Shown here: positions 8,500 through 17,437 of the stretch, in pieces
Layout of the letters: each line of letters opens with the position of its first letter
Position numbering within the stretch: the first letter of the stretch is position 1
DNA from: Parasphingorhabdus cellanae
GTDB taxonomy: Bacteria; Pseudomonadota; Alphaproteobacteria; Sphingomonadales; Sphingomonadaceae
NCBI RefSeq assembly: GCF_017498565.1
Contig: NZ_CP071794.1
Coordinates: 1,912,001-1,976,000 of the forward strand
Direction of reading: 5' to 3'
Length of the DNA: 64,000 nucleotides
Translations under genes and position numbers: made by a program
The notes under the pieces: model-generated
The model's input: only the letters and a program-made list of their open reading frames with translations
The model's database searches: none
Told to the model about the DNA's origin: nothing

Positions 8500-10001
8500 A
8501 TATTGAACAGCCAGTTACTGAAGAGCAAACCAATCAAAGCTCCTTTGTCCGCCGGATGATCGATTCCCACTCGGTTTTGGGCCTCGGCTTTGCAGCTCTG
8601 ATCTATATCGTTAGCGTAACAGGTGCTTTCACTTTATTTGTGCCGGAAATCTCGCTTTGGGAAAATCGCGGCGTTGTAACTCAAAACAATATTGATCCAA
8701 ACATTGCTGCTACTTCCGCACGCAATGCTGAGGCGCAGCTGAAGCCCGGCAATGAAATACTCAATGTCATTTTTTACGCACCAGACGAATTCAAACCATA
8801 TAGCAGCGTTCGCTTGAATCAGCGCCCTGATAGAAACAGCAAATTGCAATCGGATGAATGGCTGGTCAATCCTAACACTGGCGACCTAATGGGTAGTGCG
8901 GATGCACCATATGCCCATTTTATCGAGGATCTGCACACTGTTCTTCACCTCCCAAACCCTTGGGGTCGCTATCTGGTCGGACTGTTGGGGGTCGTTATGT
9001 TCACGCTCATCTTATCTGGCATATTCGCGCACCCCACTATCGTCAAAGACGCGTTTAAGTTGCGGCTTGAACGTAACGCCCGGTTGGCGTGGACAGATAT
9101 TCACAACCGGTTGAGTGTATGGGGGTTGCCCTTCCACCTGATATTGACCTTCACCGGAGCGTTTCTGGGGATTGCCGGTGTCACGGTGGCCGCGCTGGCT
9201 TTCATTGCCTTCGATGGAGATCAGGAAGAAGCTATTGCGGTGATCAATGGTCCGCAGCCAATTCTCGGTGCGCCTGCGATGCCTTCCCCACCAGATTATG
9301 CATCGATGATTAAACGCTCTCAGGCACCAGATCGGAAATTTGCTCTTTTCGTAACAGGGAACCCTAAGGACAGCGGCCAAACAACTTCAATTATCTATTC
9401 TGAAAATGGCATTCTTTCTATGCGGTCATCAGATATTTATCGCAATGATGGCGAATTTCTGGAGAAGTTTGGCGGCAAAGGGTCCGAAGTGGGAGCGCGT
9501 ATCTTTGGCGCAGTTCAGCCTCTGCACTATGGCACTTTTGGTGGATATCCGATCAAGATGCTCTATTTTGTTCTAGCTCTGGCTTTGACTTACATCACGA
9601 GCAGCGGGATGATGATTTGGTTCAAGCGGAAGATGCAACAGGGTGATCCCCGTCCCAGACATGAAGGCGCATGGCGTGGAATGACTTCGGGCCTGACAGT
9701 AGGTCTATCGGTTGGAGCAGTGCTTGCTACCTTGGGCTTGAGCCTGCCTCTTGCTCAAATTTGTCTAGCTATTTGGGCAGTCGGATTTGCTGCTATTTAC
9801 TTCGCTCCGAATCTATTGCGAGCGGTACAGCTTTCCTGGATGCTCAGTGCCGCTCTTTTGTTGATTGCTGTTGCGATAAATATTGGCTCATCGATAGAAG
9901 GCGCGACTTCCAATTTGGTGAACGGCTTGCTCGTAGCAACTGCAATAGCAATGGCGGTTTGCGCATCGCGTTTGTCAACGGCAGCAACGACACATTCTTG
10001 A
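8496..10001 (+). CDS. PepSY-associated TM protein, triad A
   Basis: A 501-residue inner-membrane protein of the PepSY-TM (PiuB/FoxB-like) family. The first helix is near residues 25-45. A periplasmic segment ends in EDLHTVLHLPNPWGRYL, followed by a helix, a cytoplasmic-side segment with HNRLSVWGLPFH, a second periplasmic PepSY-like region, and three or four C-terminal helices. The histidines in DLHTVLHL and DIHNRL match those thought to bind heme in this family. The ATG overlaps the preceding stop (ATGA); a longer open frame upstream is not needed. Family members are implicated in ferrisiderophore reduction. Paralogue: 22254-23582. Confidence 0.88.
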   Translation: MNIEQPVTEEQTNQSSFVRRMIDSHSVLGLGFAALIYIVSVTGAFTLFVPEISLWENRGVVTQNNIDPNIAATSARNAEAQLKPGNEILNVIFYAPDEFKPYSSVRLNQRPDRNSKLQSDEWLVNPNTGDLMGSADAPYAHFIEDLHTVLHLPNPWGRYLVGLLGVVMFTLILSGIFAHPTIVKDAFKLRLERNARLAWTDIHNRLSVWGLPFHLILTFTGAFLGIAGVTVAALAFIAFDGDQEEAIAVINGPQPILGAPAMPSPPDYASMIKRSQAPDRKFALFVTGNPKDSGQTTSIIYSENGILSMRSSDIYRNDGEFLEKFGGKGSEVGARIFGAVQPLHYGTFGGYPIKMLYFVLALALTYITSSGMMIWFKRKMQQGDPRPRHEGAWRGMTSGLTVGLSVGAVLATLGLSLPLAQICLAIWAVGFAAIYFAPNLLRAVQLSWMLSAALLLIAVAINIGSSIEGATSNLVNGLLVATAIAMAVCASRLSTAATTHS

Positions 10002-10081
10002 AAGCGTCAATTTTTGACCGTCGGAAACGAAGTAGACGTTTGAGAGTCGATAATCCTATCTATGTTAAGTCGGTGTTTTGG

Positions 10082-10166
10082 GCGCATTTCAGACAAGCGG
10101 CAATTGGGCCGGTTGCTGACAGTCTGGTTTCAGCTAAACGAGGCAAAAAGCGAACGTCAAATTTAT
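10082..10166. repeat. Dispersed intergenic repeat, copy A
   Basis: This stretch in the 231-base gap after the PepSY gene starts GCGCATTTCAGACAAGCGGC and aligns base for base, with few gaps, to 12932-13018. Shared blocks include GCGCATTTCAGACA, TTGGGCCG/CTGGGCCG, GTCTG and AAAAAGCG/AGAAAGCG. No gene is seen in the gap. It looks like a decayed member of a noncoding dispersed repeat. Confidence 0.55.
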
Positions 10167-10232
10167 CTGTAGTAGACGGTGACAATTGGGTGAGCAATGT
10201 CGAACCTGTGCCAGCCAGTTAGCCGCAGAATT

Positions 10233-10691
10233 TCAAACTTTACTGTGCGCGGGTTGATTGTCGAGAAGGCTCCGCATTTGAAGCGTGGCCTGACTTGCAT
10301 TCACTCCGACCAGAAATTGAATCTCCTGTAATTCGTCACGAAGCGCCAATGATGAAATTTCATCATCATTAAGAAAAGCCATATCCCAGTCCTCAAACAA
10401 CCGCTCTGAAACATGTGTCAGATCAATCAGCCGCACATCGACATGTCGAAAATCACAGCAAATCCTATCGAAGACCTTTTCCACCTCGTCATGCGGTCCT
10501 TCCAAAATCTGGATAAAAACCCCCTTCACGAACAGAAGGCTGCCAGTTAACTGAGACAATCGGTTCTGCTCGGCGGAGCTTTCTGCTATTTTACGAACGG
10601 CTTGCGCCTGTTTCTCGCTGCAACCTTCCATGTCGAGCGCGCTGGTATACAGCAACCGCGATAACTGCTTGTCGGATGTGTATGCGTTCAT
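10233..10691 (-). CDS. BLUF-domain blue-light sensor
   Basis: A 152-residue flavin photoreceptor. The BLUF fold covers about residues 10-105. The FAD-contacting residues can be seen: Tyr15 in RLLYTS, Asn43 in EQNRLSQLTG and Gln61 in FIQILEG, and the DFRH segment follows. No output domain is fused, so it is a short BLUF protein that must act through a partner. Its ATG overlaps the stop of the upstream MHYT-GGDEF-EAL gene (ATGA). The partner is therefore plausibly that c-di-GMP enzyme, by analogy with short BLUF proteins that act on EAL proteins. The physical interaction is inference. Confidence 0.92.
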   Translation of the reverse strand: MNAYTSDKQLSRLLYTSALDMEGCSEKQAQAVRKIAESSAEQNRLSQLTGSLLFVKGVFIQILEGPHDEVEKVFDRICCDFRHVDVRLIDLTHVSERLFEDWDMAFLNDDEISSLALRDELQEIQFLVGVNASQATLQMRSLLDNQPAHSKV

Positions 10692-12727
10692 GCTACGGCC
10701 TTTCTTTTCTCCCGTTGGAACAGGCCAACAATCTTAGTCGCATCAATCGGCCGGCTGATTAGAAAGCCCTGTATGTCGTTGCATCCGTGCTCGGCAATAA
10801 ATTCCATCTGCTCGTCGGTTTCAATACCTTCCGCAGTTATTTTCATCTGGAGGCTCTGGCCGAGTTGAGCGATAGCTCGAACAATAGACGCGCTGCCAGC
10901 ATCCGCGGGCAGTTGCCGCACAAAAGACTTGTCAATTTTGATCCGGTTTATTGGAAAGCGGTGCAGATAGCTCAGCGATGAATAGCCTGTTCCGAAATCA
11001 TCCAGCGAGATTCGAATACCGAATTCTCTCAATTTGGTTAGCGTGCGCATGACAATCTCATCATTGCCAAGAAGAGCGGTCTCGGTAATTTCCAGTTCCA
11101 GCCGTGATGCTGGAAAACCGGCATCATCCAGTGCCTGAATGACGGTCTGCGGCAACCGTGGATCGAGCAATTGAACCGGAGAGATATTGACTGCCAAGTC
11201 GAGATGTTCGGGCCACGAAGCGGCATCATGACAAGCTTGCTTAAGAACACTGGCGCCAATTCGCGAAATCAGACCAAGCTCTTCGGCTATAGGAATAAAT
11301 TCGGATGGCTCAACATTACCCCGTTCCGGGCAGGTCCATCGCAGCAACGCTTCGGCCCCGGTAAATGCGCCTGTGGCCGAGTCGATAACGGGCTGATAGG
11401 CGATATGAAAGTCTTCGCGCATACAAGCACGACGAAGATCAACCTCGAGTAAACGGCGGCGTTGTGTGGCCTCCTGCATCGCTAGCTCAAATAGGCGATA
11501 TCCCCGTTCATCGGCCCGCTTTGCCGTATATAGCGCAATGTCAGTATTTTGGACTAGTGTTTCGGGGTCACTTCCGTGATCGGGCGAGAGGCTGATTCCA
11601 ACACTCGCTCCAATTTCCGCCACTTGTCCTTGTACGATATATGGTCTTCCTAGAATTTCGACAACCCGGGCTGCCAAAACATTTGCTTCATCTTCCGAAT
11701 TGAGATCATAAGCGATTACAGCAAATTCGTCTCCGCCAATTCTTGCTACCATATCTCCGCGGCGAACAGCATGGCGCAAGCGCCAAGCGACTTTCTGGAG
11801 AACAATATCGCCAACTGGGTGGCCAAGTGTATCGTTGATGGGCTTAAAACTATCCAGATCAATCATGAGCAAGGCAAAGGGACGGCCAAATTTATCAAAC
11901 TTGTCGCATTCGATTCGCAAGGCTTCTGTAAAGGCTCGGCGATTGGCTACTTCAGTCAACGCATCATGGAGCGCTATATGCTGAAGTCGCTGGTCCGATT
12001 TCGATTTTGTGCGCCGTTCGAGCAGATGGGTCGAAATACCGGCGCAGATGATGAACAACGCGACCATAGCGACCGCTGCTGCCAACGCCACGAAGGCCTC
12101 GCTATCGGCACCTGCTTGCACGCCCGGCAGCGGGGTTACTGTGAACGCCGCCATGCCGGTAAAATGCAGGATGATAATTGCTGCAGCGAACAACCCGGCA
12201 GGGAGAAAAATATTGTTAGCCGCGCCTGTTTTTCTCAATTGGTCGATAGCGAGTGCAGAAAAAATAACACTCAGAAATAGCGAAGCAATGACATAGTCCG
12301 GCAACCATCTAACGATACCATCGGCGCGATAGGCGAACATTCCGACATAATGCATTGTAGCGATCGACAGACCGATAATCCCGCCGCCGGTAAAAACGGA
12401 AATAAAACGGTTGCGTGTCCAGGCGACCATCAGCCCCAAGGCGATACCACCGACCGGGATCAGTGCCGATAACACAGTCAAAGTACCGTCAAGTGTTACA
12501 GGGACGTCCGGACGGTAACCGAGCATGGCAATGAAGTGCGTTGCCCAAATCGCTGAACCAGCGGTAAAGGCAGACAGAAAACACCACTGGAACCGTGCTG
12601 CACCAGTTTCAGTTAAGGTGCGCTGAAAAAGTTTCATCGATGCAAGACAGCCCACCAGGCACATCAAAGCGGCCAAAGCTACTATCCAAGGATTATGCTC
12701 GTAATACAGGCAAGTTAATACGCGCAT
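10688..12727 (-). CDS. MHYT-GGDEF-EAL membrane c-di-GMP enzyme
   Basis: A 679-residue bifunctional protein. The N-terminal seven-helix MHYT sensor (about 1-230) has the motifs ATHFIAML, TMHYVGM and ILHFTGMAA, whose His/Met residues may bind a metal. The GGDEF domain (about 250-405) has an intact RIGGDEF and an RRGD inhibitory site five residues before GGDEF. The EAL domain (about 420-675) has GAEALLRW and DDFGTGYSSL intact. Both cyclase and phosphodiesterase activity are possible. I place the start at 12727 (MRVLTCLYYEHNPW), preceded by GAGGAG at good spacing, instead of an ATG seven codons upstream. It is coupled to the BLUF gene, suggesting light control of c-di-GMP. Confidence 0.95.
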   Translation of the reverse strand: MRVLTCLYYEHNPWIVALAALMCLVGCLASMKLFQRTLTETGAARFQWCFLSAFTAGSAIWATHFIAMLGYRPDVPVTLDGTLTVLSALIPVGGIALGLMVAWTRNRFISVFTGGGIIGLSIATMHYVGMFAYRADGIVRWLPDYVIASLFLSVIFSALAIDQLRKTGAANNIFLPAGLFAAAIIILHFTGMAAFTVTPLPGVQAGADSEAFVALAAAVAMVALFIICAGISTHLLERRTKSKSDQRLQHIALHDALTEVANRRAFTEALRIECDKFDKFGRPFALLMIDLDSFKPINDTLGHPVGDIVLQKVAWRLRHAVRRGDMVARIGGDEFAVIAYDLNSEDEANVLAARVVEILGRPYIVQGQVAEIGASVGISLSPDHGSDPETLVQNTDIALYTAKRADERGYRLFELAMQEATQRRRLLEVDLRRACMREDFHIAYQPVIDSATGAFTGAEALLRWTCPERGNVEPSEFIPIAEELGLISRIGASVLKQACHDAASWPEHLDLAVNISPVQLLDPRLPQTVIQALDDAGFPASRLELEITETALLGNDEIVMRTLTKLREFGIRISLDDFGTGYSSLSYLHRFPINRIKIDKSFVRQLPADAGSASIVRAIAQLGQSLQMKITAEGIETDEQMEFIAEHGCNDIQGFLISRPIDATKIVGLFQREKRKAVA

Positions 12728-12931
12728 TGAAACTCCTCGTGTCGCCATGAAAACTACGAAGCGATTAACGGTCGCAGGAGGTTTTAGTTAACGGCCCAAT
12801 TTGCGCGGCGGCACGCTGTTAAATTGGAATCCGCTATTCCACTTTCCATCTAACATCGGTTATTCTACACACATGGCGAGGAATAGCCGCTTTTGGTACA
12901 GTGGATATCTCTTTTACCGACCGAAGCTGGA

Positions 12932-13018
12932 GCGCATTTCAGACAGGTGGCAACTGGGCCGAAAGTGGACCGTCTGCTGCCGGGCGGAACCGCCAAGAAA
13001 GCGGACATTGTAACGTGA
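12932..13018. repeat. Dispersed intergenic repeat, copy B
   Basis: This lies in the roughly 400-base noncoding gap between the MHYT gene and the lipase gene. It starts GCGCATTTCAGACAGGTGGC and ends near AAAGCGGACATTG. It matches copy A over about 85 bases and shares a shorter core with 19242-19270. A short open frame spans it (12801-13013), but the composition and lack of a ribosome site argue against a gene. I see no other element in the gap. Confidence 0.55.
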
Positions 13019-13131
13019 CGGTCGGTGTAGCAGCTGTTTGACATAGTATGAGAACTAAAGTGGCGCTGGTTCTATCCTGCGCACTTTGGCACAGTTGCCA
13101 AAGACACCTTTACAACATTCAGTAAACCCTC

Positions 13132-14622
13132 CTAGGGCTGAGTGAGTGTCGGCTTATAGAATTCCCATTTTTGATTCAGCGATCCGGTGCAGTTCCAAGT
13201 GATTAAATGGGATTTGTTTCTCTGCGACCAATCTAGACATTTCCCGGTCTTCGCATTGATAAATTGATCTCCGCGATGGCGCCAAATCTGGCTCGGCCCA
13301 CCGTTGCACTGCGCCATGAACACCCGAGCCCCATTTCCGCCCGCTTGCATGCATGTCTGATAGGCATCATTCACACGCTTGTTGCGAAACATGCCGTTGC
13401 GATCAAAATCGAAGGTTACACCCGATGTGCACAATCCGACCTTGAACCGACCGTTCAACGGGTTCAAATTCCCGATAACACAGTAGCGGGCGCGCAGCGG
13501 CCACCCGCCGACCTTTTTGGACCGCAGTTTTTCGCCATTGAAATTTACATGTCCGTATGGCCGCCCGCCTTTTTCCAAATGTTTAAGGAAATTTTCCTTG
13601 TTGTGCTGCTCTTTGAACCAACTGACCCGATTACCTATTGTGGAGAGCTTGTACGGTGTTGCCGTGTACTTAATGCGAGTCCCGTATTGTCCCAACACGA
13701 GATCAGCGACGGAATCACCCTCCCGGTAGAGGTGTCTGCCGCGCGTATGACTGGTGGCGGGAATTTTCATCGTCGCGCCGATTGACCCAATGGCGCTCGG
13801 CGAACTGAAGGTCGTAAAGCGTGCTACTTTGCAAAACGCGGCGAAGACCTGGGCCTGGAACCCGCCGAGCGAATGCCCGGTCACGGTCAGCTGCCTGTCC
13901 ATCCTCGCATCGCGGTTGAGTACCTTCATGCGGGCTGAGACCTGTTTCACCAGTGTGGTATATAGATTCCGATCAACAGGTTGCGACGTTGCGAGCTTCA
14001 CATCCTCGGTAAGATCGGCATGCTTGCTTGCGTCCGTTCCGGCAAATGCCAGCACGAACTGATCGGTTTCTGCATAGTGATACAGTCCTGCCTGCATTCC
14101 GTTGTCGGCAGTGAGGAAATATTCTAGCCTGCCATGCTCGTCCCCGATTTTGTCATCTTCCCAGATCCCCGACGAGGTACAAATATTCTCTCTATCACCG
14201 CGATTGCAGCCGAACTTCGAGGGAAAGTCCTGCTGACCGCCCAACTCGCGTTCGTCGTGATGGGGTAAGGAATAGGATGCGATCGCGAATTTAAGCAGCG
14301 TCTTATCGGCGATCGCGTCCGCTCTGATCGGCCTGTACTGGCGCTCAGCTTCCTGCCTAGCCTCTTCCTGAACCACGCATCTCCCGAAAATAAGCTTAGT
14401 AAGCTTAAGCCCGGGATCGCAGGGATCGGACCTTTCAAGGATGGTGCACGAACGCTGCCCTTCTGCACCGCACGCCCCCAACGTACCAGCAATAGTATCT
14501 CTCGCCGCGCTTGGAGACGCCGATGCTGCAGCGATCGGCACGTTCAACGCCAATGCAGCTGCGGACAGTCCGATCGAAAGGCTGATCACTTTGACTGGCT
14601 CCGTCCTTGCGGTTCCCATCAT
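13132..14622 (-). CDS. Secreted class-3 lipase with C-terminal ricin-type lectin domain
   Basis: About 496 residues. The start is placed at 14622 (MMGTART), which has an AGAAGGGA ribosome site; an upstream TTG is less likely. A signal peptide or membrane anchor spans about residues 12-36. The lipase domain (about 105-365) shows FVLAFAGTD, the nucleophile elbow GHSLGG (Ser251), an acid candidate in REGDSVADLV (Asp303) and the final histidine in PYGHVNFNGE (His358), as in class-3 lipases. The C-terminal segment (about 410-490) contains SQIWRH and NQKWEF, the QxW motifs of a ricin B-type beta-trefoil, though it may hold only part of one. It would act outside the cytoplasm on lipid, with the lectin binding sugars. 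It is the last gene of an exported-protein operon. Confidence 0.85.
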   Translation of the reverse strand: MMGTARTEPVKVISLSIGLSAAALALNVPIAAASASPSAARDTIAGTLGACGAEGQRSCTILERSDPCDPGLKLTKLIFGRCVVQEEARQEAERQYRPIRADAIADKTLLKFAIASYSLPHHDERELGGQQDFPSKFGCNRGDRENICTSSGIWEDDKIGDEHGRLEYFLTADNGMQAGLYHYAETDQFVLAFAGTDASKHADLTEDVKLATSQPVDRNLYTTLVKQVSARMKVLNRDARMDRQLTVTGHSLGGFQAQVFAAFCKVARFTTFSSPSAIGSIGATMKIPATSHTRGRHLYREGDSVADLVLGQYGTRIKYTATPYKLSTIGNRVSWFKEQHNKENFLKHLEKGGRPYGHVNFNGEKLRSKKVGGWPLRARYCVIGNLNPLNGRFKVGLCTSGVTFDFDRNGMFRNKRVNDAYQTCMQAGGNGARVFMAQCNGGPSQIWRHRGDQFINAKTGKCLDWSQRNKSHLITWNCTGSLNQKWEFYKPTLTQP

Positions 14623-14676
14623 TCTTTTCCCTTCTGTCAAATTCTCTAAAAAGACTGAGTTTTACGTTTGGATTGC

Positions 14677-15507
14677 CTAGCGAAAGACACAGGCTGCGCC
14701 CGCCCACATGGCGCCGATCTCGCTGCTGCGATCTTGTTCTTTTACGAGATAGTGGACGCCGCCGCCGACCCGTTCATCACCCAGCGTGCTGTCCTCATAC
14801 CGCTTTGTGCTGTATTGAAGTACAGATGCTGGTGTGCCGATCTTCATCTTGTTCGGTCCTGATACCGTGATGCTGTGCGATACTTGGGTTGTGCCATTGT
14901 TGAGCGCCCATCCGGCCCATCGGTCGTCAGCAAAATAGACGGTCACCCTTGCAAATTTGACGACCTCACTGGGACATGCTGCTGCTTCGCCATAGGTTAC
15001 CCGATCCTGCGGAGTGCCAAGGTAGCGACCGAGAACCGCGACCAAAACCTTGGCATCTGTCCCGAAATCGTAGCGCGAGGATGGAATGCCCGGCCGCTGC
15101 AATTCGAAGCCGTTTCCGTCTAACTCGATAGCCGGCAGAAGCGCTGACAAGTCAGGCTCTTCGCCAATGATTTCACAGAAGTGAGTTTTGCCACCAATCT
15201 TGAGAACAGCCTTATCGCTGATGACGACAAAGGTGCCCTTATCACTTGCGTAAACGGTCACACCACCGCCAAGTGTTGATTTGAGGTCTCGATTGACCCG
15301 TTCGAGCTTAGCGAAGCTCATATCGTCAAGGCGAACTACCGCTGGCGGCGCACCCTGGCCTGCGATTAGGACCGTGAGGGCTCTGTGCTCATCACCGACA
15401 CAATTATACTGGTCGACAATAGAAGCAACAGCGGGAGTGGATGCAGCAAAGAAAAATACGGTCAGTATATGTGCCAAACGGCGGCCGACAAGAAATGCTT
15501 TTTCCAT
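14677..15507 (-). CDS. Exported protein of unknown function
   Basis: About 276 residues. The start is at 15507 (MEKAFLVGRR) behind a GGGGGA ribosome site; an open frame extends upstream but lacks one. The signal peptide ends near STPAVAS (about residue 29). The mature part has several cysteines (YNCVGDEH, HFCEIIG, AACPSE, AACVFR) that could form disulphides, and it is mostly beta-like. I recognise no family. It begins four bases after the DUF1036 gene stop and lies 54 bases before the lipase gene, so the genes are almost certainly co-transcribed. An accessory or binding role for the lipase is possible but unsupported by motif. Confidence 0.7.
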   Translation of the reverse strand: MEKAFLVGRRLAHILTVFFFAASTPAVASIVDQYNCVGDEHRALTVLIAGQGAPPAVVRLDDMSFAKLERVNRDLKSTLGGGVTVYASDKGTFVVISDKAVLKIGGKTHFCEIIGEEPDLSALLPAIELDGNGFELQRPGIPSSRYDFGTDAKVLVAVLGRYLGTPQDRVTYGEAAACPSEVVKFARVTVYFADDRWAGWALNNGTTQVSHSITVSGPNKMKIGTPASVLQYSTKRYEDSTLGDERVGGGVHYLVKEQDRSSEIGAMWAGAACVFR

Positions 15508-15511
15508 CTTA

Positions 15512-16045
15512 TCATCCCCCGAAATTATAGTAGAGTTGTCCGTCCGCATTTTTGTGGTTTAATGCTTCCATCCCGGCGGAGAACTCGCCGTCGTCATTGC
15601 AGCGGTTTGAGATGGCCGCGCCGTTGACGACTTTTAAACTCGCAGACACCCATTCGGAGCCGCGCTTACGGTTCATGCAGCCGCGGTGATCTTTGCCTTC
15701 CCAGACCTTCTTGATCGCTCCGCCAAAAAGACCTTTGGTTTCTCCATAGATGTAGAAAGAGCGTAGCGTTTTTCGGTTCCTATCGGCGTATTTAGGAATA
15801 CGTTTTGTCTGGCATTCGCCAGGGGCCAATTCATACCATCCGCTATATTGCACAGCGAATTGCGGCATGTTTCGGATTTCAGCAGTTCGATCAATGACCA
15901 GACCCAATCCAACCGCTACGTACACGGTCTCACTATGGCGGTTGCAAAGCTTCACTTCCTGACGGTCGCCGCTGCTTTGTGCATGCGCGGGAGGAGAAGC
16001 GATGTTAGCGATGGAGATTGCCAAAAAAAGCAATAGGATTTTCAT
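15512..16045 (-). CDS. DUF1036 family exported protein
   Basis: A 177-residue protein with a clear signal peptide (about residues 1-23, PPAHAQ). The DUF1036 pattern follows: VKLCNRHSETVYVAVGLG, then SGWYELAPGECQT, FYIYGET and a late Cys pair. Alphaproteobacterial DUF1036 proteins are small secreted or periplasmic proteins with no agreed function. It lies 13 bases after the 16059 gene and directly before the 14677 gene. The family call rests on the LCNRT-like opening and the W..L.PG.C motif. Confidence 0.8.
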   Translation of the reverse strand: MKILLLFLAISIANIASPPAHAQSSGDRQEVKLCNRHSETVYVAVGLGLVIDRTAEIRNMPQFAVQYSGWYELAPGECQTKRIPKYADRNRKTLRSFYIYGETKGLFGGAIKKVWEGKDHRGCMNRKRGSEWVSASLKVVNGAAISNRCNDDGEFSAGMEALNHKNADGQLYYNFGG

Positions 16046-16058
16046 ATTATGACCCTTT

Positions 16059-17186
16059 TCATTGTACCCACAGGCTACTTATGGGGCGCTCGCCCTGGAA
16101 TGACCACACGCCGAGCGCTCTTGTTGCAAAGTCATGGTTCGCATAGCGCGCGCGCACCTCGTCGAGATCGGTCGAAAGATTGTCACAGGATATGTTTAGC
16201 GGGGAGAACGCGTCTTTGGCCAATAGCCTCGCGCTTTCTCCCGCAACCTCGACGCGCCAGTCGCTGCATCGTTCGAGACGCCAGAGCATCTCCGGCAGAT
16301 CGTTGCCGACTACCACGATGTTCCGATAATCGCTGGCCGGGCGCACGGAAACGTGGTCGGACAGATGTCTGTGCAGTTCAGGCGCGCCGCCTTTCAGGGT
16401 CCGACTGAAATAGGTCCAGCCTACGGTGTCCTGAACACTGCGGGAGACCACCATCGAAACCACACCACCGTCGTCGTCGACCGCAAGGAATGTGATGCGA
16501 CCACTTGGTCCTGCGGATGCGACCTCCGCAATGGCCTGAACCCGTAGCGCTCGAACGGCTTTTGGGTCACTCAGATCTTCCCACCTGCGAAGGTACAGAT
16601 GAGTGTCGTCAGTCGCCACTCCGCCAAGAAGTGTGGACTGCGAAACAGTCGTTATGCCGTAACCGCTGATCGATAGAGCGCGTTGTTGCAGCCCGATATC
16701 GCAAACATGCACAGTCTTGCCGGCGCCTACGACCCGTGTGACCAGCTCGAAATCTTCCAGGCCCGGATCATCGACATTTCCCTTGTCGATGATCGTGACC
16801 AAACCGATGGTGTCTGGCTCAGCCGGAGCGTGAGGAAAGGTGCGGAGAATTGGGTACCTTCTGGTGCCAGCTCCCCCGTCATTTTCTCCAAGCTCTATCT
16901 GCGTTCGGCGTATGTCGGGTAGATAAGGCGGGCTGAAATCATATTCGATCAGCTCGAGGTTGGCCGCGCCCCCTCCGTCTCCCGGATCGCCTAAACTGGC
17001 GATCACTGCCGCATTTCCGGTTTCCGGGGCGGCGCACAGGAAGGTGATCATTGCATGCGGCGGCTCATTAGAGCCAGACCGGCCCATGGACGTATCGTAG
17101 CGACCCGCTGGCCATGCCGCTTGAGCGATAACCGACTGGACCAAAAAGACAAAACCCAGTCCTAGCGATCCCGTCTTCATTCGCAT
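16059..17186 (-). CDS. Exported protein of unknown function
   Basis: A 375-residue protein with a signal peptide (about residues 1-23, VIAQAAW). The mature chain is beta-rich with scattered cysteines (FLCAAPE, HVCDIGL, ERCSDW, NISCDNL). It contains repeats of the kind RRYPILRTFPH and YLRRWEDL but no motif that I can name. It is the first gene of a four-gene minus-strand unit encoding exported proteins that ends in a lipase-lectin. An AGGA ribosome site precedes the start; an ATG two codons further in is equally possible. The DNA here is more GC-rich than the 5-10 kb region. Confidence 0.7.
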   Translation of the reverse strand: MRMKTGSLGLGFVFLVQSVIAQAAWPAGRYDTSMGRSGSNEPPHAMITFLCAAPETGNAAVIASLGDPGDGGGAANLELIEYDFSPPYLPDIRRTQIELGENDGGAGTRRYPILRTFPHAPAEPDTIGLVTIIDKGNVDDPGLEDFELVTRVVGAGKTVHVCDIGLQQRALSISGYGITTVSQSTLLGGVATDDTHLYLRRWEDLSDPKAVRALRVQAIAEVASAGPSGRITFLAVDDDGGVVSMVVSRSVQDTVGWTYFSRTLKGGAPELHRHLSDHVSVRPASDYRNIVVVGNDLPEMLWRLERCSDWRVEVAGESARLLAKDAFSPLNISCDNLSTDLDEVRARYANHDFATRALGVWSFQGERPISSLWVQ

Positions 17187-17376
17187 CCTAGCCCCCTGTT
17201 ACCCAATATTACCTCGCGCCATTTCACGTCACGAGACAAAAGCTTCGTTCGGATCGTTTTATGGATCCGATCATCTGAACGGTGTCGCAAGCAGATGAAA
17301 TTTCTGCGCATCCGCTAGCTGGCACCTACCAAAGATTTGTATCTTATGGGGAATTGCTAGACCCGCTAGCGCATTG

Positions 17377-17403
17377 TGTCATACCCACAAGTTGGTATAG
17401 TCA
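17377..17403. promoter_or_regulatory. Possible operator dyad upstream of the exported-protein operon
   Basis: TGTCATACC, eight bases, then GGTATAGTCA forms a near-perfect inverted repeat with ATACC/GGTAT as the exact core. It lies about 190 bases upstream of the 17186 start and 35 bases beyond the end of the LuxR-type gene. It could be a regulator site or a terminator stem; there is no T-run. The rest of the 251-base gap shows no gene. Confidence 0.3.
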
Positions 17404-17437
17404 GGGCATCAAAGGCAATTTTGCGATGAAAATGAGC

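Noticed and set aside
9671..10222. 183-codon open frame on the plus strand
   Set aside because: Overlaps the PepSY C-terminus in another frame and runs into the repeat; the PepSY frame is supported by its paralogue.
12801..13013. 70-codon open frame
   Set aside because: It crosses the dispersed repeat and has no ribosome site or protein-like pattern.
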